From Ilyonectria destructans (taxonomy: Eukaryota; Ascomycota; Sordariomycetes; Hypocreales; Nectriaceae), in contig JAHEWK010000021.1 in NCBI GenBank assembly GCA_020740775.1, positions 62,001 to 126,000 on the forward strand: a stretch of DNA of 64,000 bases, given 5' to 3'. The notes beneath the pieces are model-generated. The model worked only from the letters and a program-made list of their open reading frames with translations. It was not told the origin of the DNA and did no database searches. This document shows, in pieces, positions 33,802 to 45,899 of the stretch. Numbering within the stretch: the stretch's first letter is position 1; every line of letters starts with the position of its first letter. The translations under genes were made by a program, and so were the position numbers.

Positions 33802-34929
33802 CATGCCGATGTAGAGACACTAGCTGCTATTCTTAAAGTATTACCAATATCTACGCCCTCAAGGCTCTCGTGAAATTAAGCTGAAGATTTAGAATAGGTG
33901 GATATGGACCGTTGACCTAGTCCCACGATCTATGGAGATAAGACGCTAGAGCTGATAGCTTTGCCTCGTGAGCTTCCCCGGCTACTACACGGTGACCGCC
34001 GGAGCCATCCCCCTCTTGTTCCAAGAACGCGAAGATACGTCTATACAGCCATCTTGTCAAAGGTTGTACAACGAAATATTGCAGTTTATAAGCGAGGCTC
34101 CTATCCGCTGGCCGCGATTCCACGGATGCTAAATATCTATGTTCGTGATGGGAGCGGCTGGGGAAGAGTAAGACTTGTTTCGTACGTCCTCTACTTACAA
34201 CAAGCGACTGAAGTGTCAGGTGCTGGCAGGTTTCGACGGGCAATCGGAAGCCACAGGACTCTTGGCCAACCCTTCATTATTTGCCGAAACGTCACCGCAC
34301 CCACATGCGACAAAGTATGGAAACTCTTCGATCCCGGCCAGCTGTCGCATGCGAGGGACGTGGCGGTCCCCTTTGTGCTGAACAACGCCACTGCGAGACG
34401 TACCTCCGTGTGATTATATGTCTGTTATGGTCTCCTAGCATGCAGCTCGCGCCCTGTACAGGATCAACCAATTATTCTACGTCGACTCGAGCAGTCTTTG
34501 CTGCGAACCCAGAACTGGAGAGCTCCTAGAGCGTGAGCGGCGGGCTCGGTGGTTGAGATAGATGGTCGTGGTTATGCTATAATAGTTTCGGCAACCTGCT
34601 GATTATAATTGTAGAAAGAGCTCAGGATGGACGGGACCTTCTTGTTGCTGCTAAGGGATAGTTTCCCTCTAATTACTCTAATAGCAACTGCCAGGGTATA
34701 TTAAGCTAACTTAAAAGAAAAGGATAAAAAGAGATGTTATAATAATTCTTTTAATAAATGTTAGTCTAACAGTTAAATAATGTATATAAAGTATAATATT
34801 AAGTTAATGAATATATATATTAAAGAGAGTTTTTTTAAAGATATAATCTAAGTTAAAGATATTTTTATATTAATAAAAATAAAAATAAAAATATAATAAT
34901 AATTAATAAAGATAAGAAAGTTTTATATA
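33802..34929. other. Unassigned sequence, then AT-rich DNA
   Basis: 33900-34550 is GC-balanced, with frames that begin LPRELPRLLH and contain QSCQRLYN. This is weakly suggestive of an F-box-type relic, but no family could be followed. From about 34600 the sequence becomes AT-rich transposon debris. Confidence 0.3.
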
Positions 34930-35367
34930 ACGTACTTGATAAGCGTGCGTCGCATCCAAGTGTGCGACGCATTTCTAATTTATACCTAAAACAGTACTTT
35001 TTAAAAAAATCTTTAAAAATACAAACTTAGCTTTAAATAGCTTATACTTTATACATAGATCTATTAAGTACGTAAAATTAAGTATAGATTTTTTTCAGAT
35101 TTTTAAAAAAAATCTTTATAAACTTATTTAAAAACATCTTATTCACACTGTTTCTTTTCTTATATATAATTTTAAAAAGCTAAATAAATTAGTTAAAAGT
35201 CTAATAAAAATACCACCTTCTGACTTTTTTAGTTAAATATTTGTACTTAATTTCCCAAAATTTCCAAGGCTATATAGCCTATTTTAGAAAATTTAAAGTT
35301 TACATTTTTAGCTGTACAGTATAAGTGCGACGCACACTTGGATGCGACGCACGCTTATCAAGTACGT
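34930..35367. mobile_element. 438-bp MITE, related termini with a different sub-terminal motif
   Basis: The ends are ACGTACTTGATAAGCG with TA on both sides (34928-34929 and 35368-35369). Inside each end the doubled motif is TGCGTCGCA/TGCGACGCA instead of AAGCGAGCCGA. The next bases (TATACTGTACAGCTAAAAA, read from the right end) match the 435-bp MITE, so the two families share a backbone but differ in the doubled motif. Confidence 0.88.
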
Positions 35368-35521
35368 TAGTATTTTTATAGTAATATACTTAGTAATATC
35401 TTTATTTTTATATTTATACTATTTTGTTATTTTCTATTATTTATATATATAGTATTTTTTAGTTTTATAGTTTTTAATAGTATTAGTTAAACTTATATAA
35501 GCTGGTAGAAAAAGATCTTTT

Positions 35522-35931
35522 TGTTACGACCCAAGAGGGGAACGGTGTGAAAGACGGAACATCACACAGTCCGTACCGACCAATAAAATTGTTCGCCACA
35601 TGTAAGTCGAACGAGGTCGGTTCGACTCCGTTCGACCGACCAATAGGATTGTTCGCCACATGTAAGTCGAACGAGGTCGGTTCGACTCCGTTCGACTCAC
35701 AAAACCACGATCGACCAAGCAAATCAGAATAGTATATATAGCTTCACTCATTCCCACCTCCTTGTCTAGATAGCTCTCCAGCTTTCAATACAATTTGATT
35801 ACTCAAGAATACTTCTTGATATTATCAGACGTGATACGCCACCCTACGCTCAGTACGCTACGCCCCGTCACAACTGCCAACATAAACCAGTCAGGTTACG
35901 GTTTACTACGTTGGGAACCTTGACCGTCACA
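35522..35931. repeat. LTR-like sequence containing a 60-bp tandem duplication
   Basis: Starts TGTTACGACC and ends GACCGTCACA (TG...CA). Within it 35581-35640 and 35641-35700 are a 60-bp direct duplication with four differences. Each copy contains GGTTCGACTCC, an exact match to the tRNA B-box (polymerase III) consensus. No exact 5-bp target duplication is present, so LTR status is tentative. Confidence 0.45.
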
Positions 35932-35999
35932 CTTATATATAACTATTTCCCCGCGCTAAAAAATTTAAGTAAGATTTAGCTGAGTATATATAATCTTTT

Positions 36000-38570
36000 T
36001 TATTAATACTAAGAGCTCTTATAATTAAAGCTATATATTAACCTTCTTCCTATATTACAACTTACTTTCTAGCTACAATTTATCGCGCTATAATAACCGC
36101 TATTATATTTGCTGTTATAAGTATACACCAGAGCTATCCTAATATATTTCTCTCTATTAAAAATCCTCCAATTCCTCTTATAGAGCCGCCTAAGCCGCCC
36201 ACGCCCTCATATATCGAATATAACCCCCTGGATAAATATCCAGAGCCTGAGATCCCGCCGCCGCCTCCCTCGAGTAACTATAACTCCTTTAACAAGCTTT
36301 TTACCAACCTACAAGACTACTATCGCAAGAATGGCGCTGCCCTAATCAAGAAGTCATTATCTAATAAGCGGGAAGTCTTTAGCGTAAAGATCTTTACTTA
36401 TATTACTCTTTTTTGTAACTGCAGTTCTAGCTGGCGTTCTAAGGCTACAGAATTATAACAATCTGATACTAATAAGCTTAACTGTTAGTTCAAGCTTATA
36501 GCTAGTATAATACAAGCTAAGAACTGAAAATAGATATATAAAGTATTAGTTAATTATTACAATTATCCCCCTTTCTTATACCTATCTGCTCACGCAGCCC
36601 ACTATAAGCGCATACCTCGTCAGCTAGCTCTCGAGAAAACACTCTTTAAGCATAAGTCCCTGCATACCCGCGAGATAGGTAATATCGTCAGAGATACCTC
36701 CGATCAGAAGTTCTATTTCCAATAATAAGATATCTATAATAACCGCTAAAACTGCAAATTCAATCTCTCAGCAGGCTGACAGCAACGCAAGCGTAAATCG
36801 GGTCCCTCTAATAATATAAGTTGCGGCACCACGTACAGTATAGTATTACAGGCAGAGTTGAGGCTGTTTTCTGGACTTATTCTTAGTATAAGCAGATATA
36901 AAAGAGATTTCCTGAAGTTCTTAGCATCGACAACACATATAAGACTAACTGCTTTAAAATATACCTATTCCAGGTTACTAGCGTTACAGATTAGAAGTCT
37001 GTTGCAAATATCAGCTTTAGCCTTATTAATACAGAGAAAGAGGAGGGATTTCAGTAGCTCTATAACCAGCTCAATACCTTCCGAGCTAAGTTGGATATCT
37101 CAGTACCTAGCGTTATTATTACAGATAAGGAAATAGCCCTTAAAAATGCACTTTTATTGACTTTTCCAGATGTATAGCAGCAACTCTATATCTTTTATAT
37201 CAACGCCAATATCAATACATATATCAAAGCCGGCTTTAAAGGTGATATACCTTCTAACAGAGCTGACAATACCTCTTAAGATAATGTTTCTATAGCCAGC
37301 ACTAGTAACAGTAAACAGCTTTAATATACAATACAAGCCAAGGCTAAGAAGGGCATTTCTAACTCAATACCGCCGCCTCCTGCTATTCTTATATATAAGT
37401 TAATATTTAAGGTATAGAAATATATTATCTATACCCATAAAGAAAGTAACTTCTATATAGTATAGTATAAGATAAGAGAGATATACTATCCCATGTAAAA
37501 GGCAATTATAAAATATATCTATTATAAATATATATCTTAAAGAAAGTAGTAGGTAAAATACTATATTAACTGCTACTGTAACTGGAGCTAATAGGTTAAT
37601 AGCCCTTATAAGACTGCCTATAAGAATATAAAGTTATATCTTATAAACAGCACGGGTAACCTCTTATATCTATATAACATATTAACTATAATACTACAGT
37701 ATAAGAAGCAAGACTATAAGAATAATACAGCTTGTATAATTATAAGGCAGAGGTATAAGTATATATAGCGGAACTGGCTTAGTGACTTGCCCTTATATAT
37801 CTCCTATATTACTGTCAATCTCCTTACTCAACAGTATCAGCTAGCTCTTATAGCTCTCCTAACTCGGCGTAAACCTATACCTCTAGAGCTATACAGTAGG
37901 AGATTTAGATCATAATATAGCCTCCCTTACAGTCATAAAATCCTATACTACCTTATAATAAAGCTGCTGCTAGCCAGGTTACAGATCTACAGGTAATAGA
38001 TACTTAGATAGCTGCTAGTACTATCTCTATTCTTTTAGGTGTAATTTCCTGCTAACTGGTACCTCTAGGATACTTAGGAGCTATTACTTCAGATCTAAGA
38101 CCCCGATATTATTCAAAACCTCCGTAGCCAACTCCGGCTCCCTAAGAATATAAAGCTTACGATACCCTCAACCTTATAACTAGGCTACAGCCCAAGCCCT
38201 AGCCCGGCCCCGACCACCTCCTCATTAATATTAATACCGGCCGTATAGCAGCCTCATCAGAATACGCATACTATAAGGCCAGTTACAGTAAGTACGCAGC
38301 GGTACCTCTTACAGTTTGAGATAACTTCCCCGAGCAGTTAACAGTCTCCGCCGCCGTCTACAGAAGGATTACAATTACATACAATTTCTATGAGCAGAGG
38401 AATAGGCAGGGGACGGCCCAGGGGACGGCCCAGGGGACGGCCCAGGGGACGAGGACGAGGCGGCAGGGGGGTTACGGCACGGGTGCTGCGGTTAACATAT
38501 ATAGCAATGCAGTCGGAGGCGGAATAACTGCCGGGCTGGGTAAAAGTAGTACTTTCGAAGGAAATGCGTT
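36000..38570 (+). pseudogene. MULE transposase relic (RIP-like decay)
   Basis: Despite many stops, the forward strand spells a FAR1-like N-terminal region, then YKQIWKRFPEVLSIDNTYKTN. VTSVTDQKSVANISFSLIN follows, then VIITDKEIALKNALLLTFPDV with QQLYIFYINANI. These are the successive motifs of Mutator-like (MULE) transposases. Its end encodes a Gly/Arg-Pro tail from three CAGGGGACGGCC repeats (38407-38450), like an AT-hook tail. It is inactivated by C-to-T type changes. Confidence 0.7.
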
Positions 38571-38818
38571 TTTTAGGCTTTTTAAGGGAAATGCAATTTT
38601 GAGCTTTTAATTGGAAAGGTGTTTTTTGCGGCTCTTGAGGTGATATTGTGAGGGATTCTTGCTATACTTCTTATTATATATAAAATATAGTATAAAGAAG
38701 AGGAAAGTTAGAATTAAGAGAAATTTTCTAGGTTATATAGGGCTACTACCTAAATAGTAATATTATACTATTTAAATAGTACTACTCTATTTTATTTATA
38801 TAGATAATAAAGCTACTA

Positions 38819-40678
38819 ACGTACATGATAAGCGAATGTCCCAGACAAGCGAATGTCCCAAAAATCCCTCGATCTCTCTTTCTTCCATTTGATCAATTAA
38901 TTTACCACCACCAAACATGTCTCAATTTAATAAAGAGGCTAATATCCTTCTTGCTCTTCAAGCCCTTCAAAACAATCCATCATTAAGCATCCGACGCGCT
39001 GCATCAATCTACCATGTCTGTAATAAAAGGCTAGGGCGCCGCCAGAAAGGCATGCAGTCTCGACGCGATATTGTCCCTAAGTCACGCAAGCTATCCGATC
39101 TAGAGGAACAGATCATTGTCCAATTCATTCTCGACCTAGATTCCCGAGGGTTTCCCCCGCGACTGCGTGGTGTTGAAGAAATGGCTAACCGACTGCTCGC
39201 TGACCGCGACGCGTTACCTGTCGGCAAGCGCTGGGCTTCTAACTTCGTCAGGCGACAACCAGAGCTCAAGACGCGTTTTTTTCGTAAATACGACTATCAG
39301 AGGGCCAAATGCGAAGATCCAACTATTATTTGCAATTGGTTCCGGCTTGTGGAGAACACAATCGCGAAATATGGTATCGACCTAGCCGATATCTACAACT
39401 TTGATGAGACCGGCTTTATGATGGGTATAATTGCAAGCGGAATGGTCGTTACAGGCGCAGATAGGCGTGGAAACCCGAAATCAGTCCAGCCTGGAAACCG
39501 GGAATGGGTTACAGTTATTCAGGCGATTAATGCGGAAGGCTGGGCGATCCAGCCGTTTATCGTGGTTGCGGGCCAATATCACCTCGCCAGCTGGTACCGG
39601 GAAAGCAACCTCCCGGGCGATTGGGCTATTGCGACGACTCAAAATGGCTGGACCGACAATGAGACAGGTCTTAAGTGGCTCAAGCACTTTAACCGGCACA
39701 CAAAGAATCGATCGACCGGTCGCTATCGTCTTCTGATCCTCGATGGGCACGAAAGTCACCACTCAGTCGACTTTGAGAAATATTGTGAATAGAACGACAT
39801 TATTACGCTTTGTATGCCGCCTCATTCGTCTTATCTACTTCAGCCTCTTGATGTCGCGTGCTTTGGGCCACTTAAAAAAGCCTACGGTCAAGAAATTGAG
39901 CAGTTGATCAGATGCTCTATAACCCACGTTTCAAAGACTGAGTTCTTCCCAGCCTTTTATGCCGCCCACCAAGCCGCCATGACGGAGAGCAACATCAAAG
40001 GGGGTTTTCGAGGAGCCGGACTTGCTCCTTTAGACCCAGAAAATGTCATATCAAAGCTTGATGTGCAGCTACGGACTCCAACACCGGTTGAGGAGGAGGT
40101 CAGCCTCCCTGACCCTTGGGTCTCGAAGACCCCAAAGACTGTGCTTGAGGCCAGCTCGCAGTCCGAATACCTCAAAAGACGAGTTAGGAGGCATCAAAGC
40201 AGCTCTCCGGCATCTATCCTTGAGGCGCTCGAGTCATTTTCTAAGGGAACAAAGGCAATAATGCATCAGATAGCATTATTGAAGTCTGAGAACCAGATCC
40301 TTCGACAGGCAAATGAGACCCTTAGTAAGCGGCGCAAAGGGAAAAGAACACGCCTACAGAATAGAGGGAAGATGACTCTAGATGAGGGAAGGGATGAGAT
40401 AGATCAGAGAGACGTTGATGCGCAGGTAGTGGCTGAATCATCGAGAAGTAGTGGTCGACGAAGGTCGGCGCCGCCGAGGGAAAGGCGCTGTGGAACATGT
40501 GGAAAGGCTGGTCATAATGCAAGGACCTGTCAGGCTATAATTGAGACCTCTGGAGAAGAGTATAGCGATTAGTTTTAATTGATTGATTATATTGTTGTGG
40601 TTTTATTGAGGTTTTAATCTTAGAGGTTGGGATTTTTGGGACATTCGCTTGTTTGGGACATTCGCTTATCATGTACGT
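38819..40678 (+). mobile_element. Pogo-type DNA transposon, copy 1 (1860 bp)
   Basis: TIRs start ACGTACATGATAAGCGAATG and extend about 49 bp with one mismatch; each contains AAGCGAATGTCCCA twice. TA flanks lie at 38817-38818 and 40679-40680. It carries one transposase frame with a single TAG. It is the same length as, and appears identical to, the inverted copy at 41894. Confidence 0.95.
38917..40572 (+). CDS. Pogo-type DDE transposase with one internal TAG
   Basis: Cuts and pastes the element: the N-terminal HTH (about residues 1-35, LSIRRAASIYHVCNKRLGRR) is of the Psq type. The CENP-B-type HTH (about 55-110) contains QIIVQFILDLDSRGFPPRLRGVEEMANRLL and FVRRQPEL. Catalytic residues sit in YNFDETGF, RLLILDGHESHH and LLQPLDV. 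The C-terminal part is a coiled coil (LLKSENQILRQANETL) and a CCHC knuckle CGTCGKAGHNARTC. Codon 292 is TAG (39790-39792, GAA-TAG-AAC) between FEKYCE and NDIITLCMPPHSS, where relatives read through. Without suppression the product lacks the last catalytic acid. The combined frame is 551 codons plus stop, full length for the family. Confidence 0.9.
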
Positions 40679-41893
40679 TAGTAGAAATTGATGATAGATA
40701 ATTTAAAAGATAATAGTTAATATTATCATTTTGGGCAAAATTCTAGGATAACTAGCAAAACTGAATCCCTCTTTATCTATAACGATAATTCCATACCGAT
40801 TGACGATTTTTCCAACGCTCCAGCTACCGAATTCGAGTTTACTAAAGATAATATACAGTCGAACTCTATACCGCCGACCCGATTATAAGAAATCCCTCTA
40901 CCACCTCAATTACTACAATTCCATACTTTTAAAGATCTTTTTAAGTTCCTTTAAAACTTCTATTATAATAGGAGCGCAGCCCTTATTAAGAGGAATACTA
41001 TAAAAAAAGAGGTTACAATAGAGTCTCTTAATTAAATTATATTATATTAGTATATAACTGGTATCCTACCCTCTAAGAGTCTTAATCTACCAGTCTATAA
41101 TAATTAGCAAGGAAGAAAGGCAACTACCTATTTAAGATTACTGCTAGATATAATATAAATATAAACTATTTCTGGATTTATATACCTATAGGGTGTTATA
41201 ATTATCCTGCTTTATATAACCTATCTGCTTATATTACCTTCTGGAAGAGAACTTCAGCATAGCAAGAGCTTATAAAATCTATTATTCAGCTGAATTTACT
41301 TCCTGCCCGAGAAGTGAGAGAAATACTTTGTCTTTTAGTATTAATACCGAGTTATTTTACCTAGAAAGATATCTATAATAACTACTAATACCTCTGCACT
41401 CAGCTTCTTAACGGAGTAACTGTAACTCAGTTATAAATTTTAATTCTCCAGTTATACAGTCTGTGGTATTTTATCAAATATAAAGATAATAATAATAATT
41501 ATATTTAAGGAATCTTCTAGATATATCCTTAGTATAAGATACAGTAGAAGCGTTTTCCTGAGGTTATAGGTCTCGATAATATATACAAGACTAACTGCTT
41601 TAAAATACCCTTCTTCCAGATAACTGGTATCTCTGACTAGAAATCTGTAGTGAATTTTGCCTTTAGCCTTATTAATAATAAGCAGAAAGATACCTATTTT
41701 TAGCTCTATTAGCAGCTCGATTCCTACAGACGAGATCTTTATCTCCCACCTCTATCTGTAGTAATCACAGATAAAGAAAAGGCCCTTAAGAATGCCCTTA
41801 ACCGGGATTTTCCTACTGCTTAGCAATAACTCTGTGTATAGTATATTAACGCTAATATAAGGGCGAAGATTAAGTTACGATAGAATACCAATA
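40679..41893 (+). pseudogene. Second MULE transposase relic
   Basis: The forward strand contains RFPEVIGLDNIYKTNCFKI, then a VVNFAFSLINNKQKD segment and VVITDKEKALKNALNRDFPT, the same MULE motifs as at 36-38.5 kb but diverged and stop-ridden. It lies between the two pogo-type copies and is interrupted by the second one. Confidence 0.65.
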
Positions 41894-43753
41894 ACGTACA
41901 TGATAAGCGAATGTCCCAAACAAGCGAATGTCCCAAAAATCCCAACCTCTAAGATTAAAACCTCAATAAAACCACAACAATATAATCAATCAATTAAAAC
42001 TAATCGCTATACTCTTCTCCAGAGGTCTCAATTATAGCCTGACAGGTCCTTGCATTATGACCAGCCTTTCCACATGTTCCACAGCGCCTTTCCCTCGGCG
42101 GCGCCGACCTTCGTCGACCACTACTTCTCGATGATTCAGCCACTACCTGCGCATCAACGTCTCTCTGATCTATCTCATCCCTTCCCTCATCTAGAGTCAT
42201 CTTCCCTCTATTCTGTAGGCGTGTTCTTTTCCCTTTGCGCCGCTTACTAAGGGTCTCATTTGCCTGTCGAAGGATCTGGTTCTCAGACTTCAATAATGCT
42301 ATCTGATGCATTATTGCCTTTGTTCCCTTAGAAAATGACTCGAGCGCCTCAAGGATAGATGCCGGAGAGCTGCTTTGATGCCTCCTAACTCGTCTTTTGA
42401 GGTATTCGGACTGCGAGCTGGCCTCAAGCACAGTCTTTGGGGTCTTCGAGACCCAAGGGTCAGGGAGGCTGACCTCCTCCTCAACCGGTGTTGGAGTCCG
42501 TAGCTGCACATCAAGCTTTGATATGACATTTTCTGGGTCTAAAGGAGCAAGTCCGGCTCCTCGAAAACCCCCTTTGATGTTGCTCTCCGTCATGGCGGCT
42601 TGGTGGGCGGCATAAAAGGCTGGGAAGAACTCAGTCTTTGAAACGTGGGTTATAGAGCATCTGATCAACTGCTCAATTTCTTGACCGTAGGCTTTTTTAA
42701 GTGGCCCAAAGCACGCGACATCAAGAGGCTGAAGTAGATAAGACGAATGAGGCGGCATACAAAGCGTAATAATGTCGTTCTATTCACAATATTTCTCAAA
42801 GTCGACTGAGTGGTGACTTTCGTGCCCATCGAGGATCAGAAGACGATAGCGACCGGTCGATCGATTCTTTGTGTGCCGGTTAAAGTGCTTGAGCCACTTA
42901 AGACCTGTCTCATTGTCGGTCCAGCCATTTTGAGTCGTCGCAATAGCCCAATCGCCCGGGAGGTTGCTTTCCCGGTACCAGCTGGCGAGGTGATATTGGC
43001 CCGCAACCACGATAAACGGCTGGATCGCCCAGCCTTCCGCATTAATCGCCTGAATAACTGTAACCCATTCCCGGTTTCCAGGCTGGACTGATTTCGGGTT
43101 TCCACGCCTATCTGCGCCTGTAACGACCATTCCGCTTGCAATTATACCCATCATAAAGCCGGTCTCATCAAAGTTGTAGATATCGGCTAGGTCGATACCA
43201 TATTTCGCGATTGTGTTCTCCACAAGCCGGAACCAATTGCAAATAATAGTTGGATCTTCGCATTTGGCCCTCTGATAGTCGTATTTACGAAAAAAACGCG
43301 TCTTGAGCTCTGGTTGTCGCCTGACGAAGTTAGAAGCCCAGCGCTTGCCGACAGGTAACGCGTCGCGGTCAGCGAGCAGTCGGTTAGCCATTTCTTCAAC
43401 ACCACGCAGTCGCGGGGGAAACCCTCGGGAATCTAGGTCGAGAATGAATTGGACAATGATCTGTTCCTCTAGATCGGATAGCTTGCGTGACTTAGGGACA
43501 ATATCGCGTCGAGACTGCATGCCTTTCTGGCGGCGCCCTAGCCTTTTATTACAGACATGGTAGATTGATGCAGCGCGTCGGATGCTTAATGATGGATTGT
43601 TTTGAAGGGCTTGAAGAGCAAGAAGGATATTAGCCTCTTTATTAAATTGAGACATGTTTGGTGGTGGTAAATTAATTGATCAAATGGAAGAAAGAGAGAT
43701 CGAGGGATTTTTGGGACATTCGCTTGTCTGGGACATTCGCTTATCATGTACGT
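41894..43753 (-). mobile_element. Pogo-type DNA transposon, copy 2 (1860 bp, inverted)
   Basis: Exact reverse orientation of copy 1, with its own TA flanks (41892-41893 and 43754-43755). The frames, the internal TAG and the TIR mismatch are the same. It differs from copy 1 only in flanking sequence, so it is an independent insertion. Confidence 0.95.
42000..43655 (-). CDS. Pogo-type DDE transposase, copy 2, same internal TAG
   Basis: The translated product on both sides of the stop is the same as copy 1: 291 codons, TAG at 42780-42782, then the frame continuing through MPPHSSYLLQPLDV to the CCHC knuckle. The shared stop means the ancestor of both insertions already carried it. Either the copies moved using an intact transposase elsewhere, or the stop is read through at some rate. 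Confidence 0.9.
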
Positions 43754-44574
43754 TACAAGTTATACAAGTTTATTATAGGTGGTAGGTTTATCTTTCCCAA
43801 TTATAGTATTCTTAACTTCGGACTTAAGTCCTTAGTAGAAGCTTGCTATATAGGCTTCTTCTCCCCAGTTAAGTTATAATATAGAGTTATAATATTCGGC
43901 TGCGTATATAGAGGCGGATTCTATTTATTTAAGTTTCTGAATTTATTATTCCGCGATATATTTCTTATCTTAGAATCTATAGGATACTTTAAGTTCCTAT
44001 TTAAAGATTTTATAGCTTCTATAGATAGCCCTGGTTTCTTCTTTTCTCTAGTTATAGGTATTATTAATATAGTCCTTTATAATAAGTTTGAATTATTATG
44101 GGGCTTTATCTTTAAGGAATCCTATTTTATATCGGACTCTGGCTTTATCTGTAATAAATTATATTAGGTAGTATATCTAGTAGGCTCGGAGCTATATAAT
44201 AAATCCTTAAAGTTCAGTAGCCAAGCTATTATAGAAGTTAGGCTATCGGGGTCTGAGTATTTCTCCAGCATCCTTGCCTCTAGCTATATTAGAAGCGAGA
44301 TTTTTAATATAGTCCTTATATATATTTTTCTAGCTGATAAGTTCCTACGCCAGCTTGTTATTATATTCCAGCAGGTTCTTATACTAAGTATTCAGGAGGT
44401 CGATCTGCTTCTATTTGTAGGCTGTATTATTCTTAGATACAGTCAGGAGTTTATTAAGCTATATTAATAGTTCCTTATTAAACTATTTAAGCTTTTTAAA
44501 GTTCTTTATAGTAACTTCTTTATTATTATCTTTTTCAACAAGATTAAGGTCTCTATTATCATCGACAAGTAGGT
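43754..44574. other. AT-rich transposon debris
   Basis: The text resembles the decayed MULE sequences on either side (words such as TTATTAGGCTTCTTCTCC and CTTTAAGGATT in shifted frames), but no motif could be followed. No gene. Confidence 0.4.
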
Positions 44575-45083
44575 TGTAAGTTCAGTCCCTGGGGGAACCC
44601 AAACTGGCAGAGGGTATTGCAGGTACTATAATAACAGATTTGAGATATTACTCAGGTCGACGTGGTAATATACTAAATAAGAGCTATTAATATATAACAG
44701 TCGGGTCTATTCTAGGGGTATAGAGTAGGTCCGGGCATAAGGTATATAATCGAGTGGATTAGGACGTCGTAGTAAGCAATATAGGTTACGGTCTGGTAAT
44801 AGTAGAATAGTAGATTCAATATAACTAAGTGTATTAATAGCTGGTAAGGCTATCTGTCTATGAAAATGCTAAATAACTGTGTCTATATACTAGATGTCTG
44901 GGGTAGTCTCAGTGTTCCTATCGTAAGGCTCACTGATGAGACTGTCAGTCTCATTAATGAGAGTCGCGAGTGGGGCACTGATACTGGGCTATCGTGCATG
45001 GGTTCTTTGGCCAATAAGAGAAAAGTGGGTACCGTCATGGTTCTGCCAGTTGTGACCGCCTGGTCTCAACCTCGGCCGTGACA
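44575..45083. repeat. Possible solo LTR
   Basis: A less AT-rich island starting TGTAAGTTCAGTCCCTGGGG and ending CCTCGGCCGTGACA. An inner hairpin-like pair, CTCACTGATGAGACTGTCAG / AGTCTCATTAATGAGAG, is visible. No target duplication was found; the assignment rests on the TG...CA ends and length only. Confidence 0.3.
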
Positions 45084-45899
45084 CTATTTTACCTATATCT
45101 AGGCCTATAGAACTCCTGCTATTTTAATTAACAAGGAAAAACCTTCTAGCTAAAAGCTATAGAATAAAAACCTCGCTGCGATTTCGCTCGGCTACACCAA
45201 GGGGCTGCATGTCGTCTTCTGGTCTGTACTGGTAATTATGTCGCCAGCCTTATCCAGGTTTGCAAGTCTTGCAATTGCCCATCTTTCGGCTCCGGGCCCC
45301 CGTAAATTTATTATTATATAAAGAGAATTTTACTGGATTTAATAATACTAGCTATTTAGTTATATCTTATCTTATTAACTAGTTTTTTAAGATATAGATT
45401 TTAAGTAGGTAGTTATTTAAAAGGATACCAGAGTGCCTATTTTATAATAGGCAGAGTAGGCAGTTTATATTAAAATTAGCTATAAATTAAACCTTCTACT
45501 AACAAGCTTAAAAATAAGACTAATAGACTTAATATTAAAAAAATAAATTAATTAAATATAAAAAAAATCAGATAAATTAATTAATTATTATTTGTTTATT
45601 ATAGCTAATTATTTATAGTATTAATATAAGTAGATTTTATAATACCCTCTTAGACTCTTTAAAGTAGTAAGTACTAGAATAAAAGATATATATAATTAAT
45701 TTTAAATAATAGCTTTTTCTTATATTTTTAATAATTAATAGATATATCTAATTATATTTCTTATAATATTATAAGCCTAATAAGAGTTTATACTATATAA
45801 GCTTTTCTACTTCTATTAAGATATCTTTCTTTTTCTTATCTTAATTAATAGCAGCCTGAAATTACCTCTAATTCTTTTTTAAATTTCTTAAAATCTTCT
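45084..45899. other. AT-rich debris
   Basis: Only 45100-45310 is GC-balanced, with no ORF. The rest is very AT-rich with stops in every frame, as in the hAT relic that follows. Confidence 0.4.

Noticed and set aside
33541..33804. Reverse-strand ORF of Ser-Leu-Thr-Thr repeats
   Set aside because: It is just the 12-bp minisatellite read as codons, overlapping the last exon of the hydrolase on the other strand.
35600..35630. Possible tRNA gene (B-box match)
   Set aside because: No foldable cloverleaf or acceptor stem around the B-box, and no A-box at normal distance.
36858..37136. 92-codon ORF in the MULE relic
   Set aside because: Lies out of frame with the MULE motifs that span it; chance opening in AT-rich decay.
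39780..39815. Intron around the TAG in the pogo-type transposase
   Set aside because: Frame is continuous on both sides with conserved residues adjoining the stop (FEKYCE / NDIITLCMPP); no GT...AG pair removes the stop without deleting conserved sequence.
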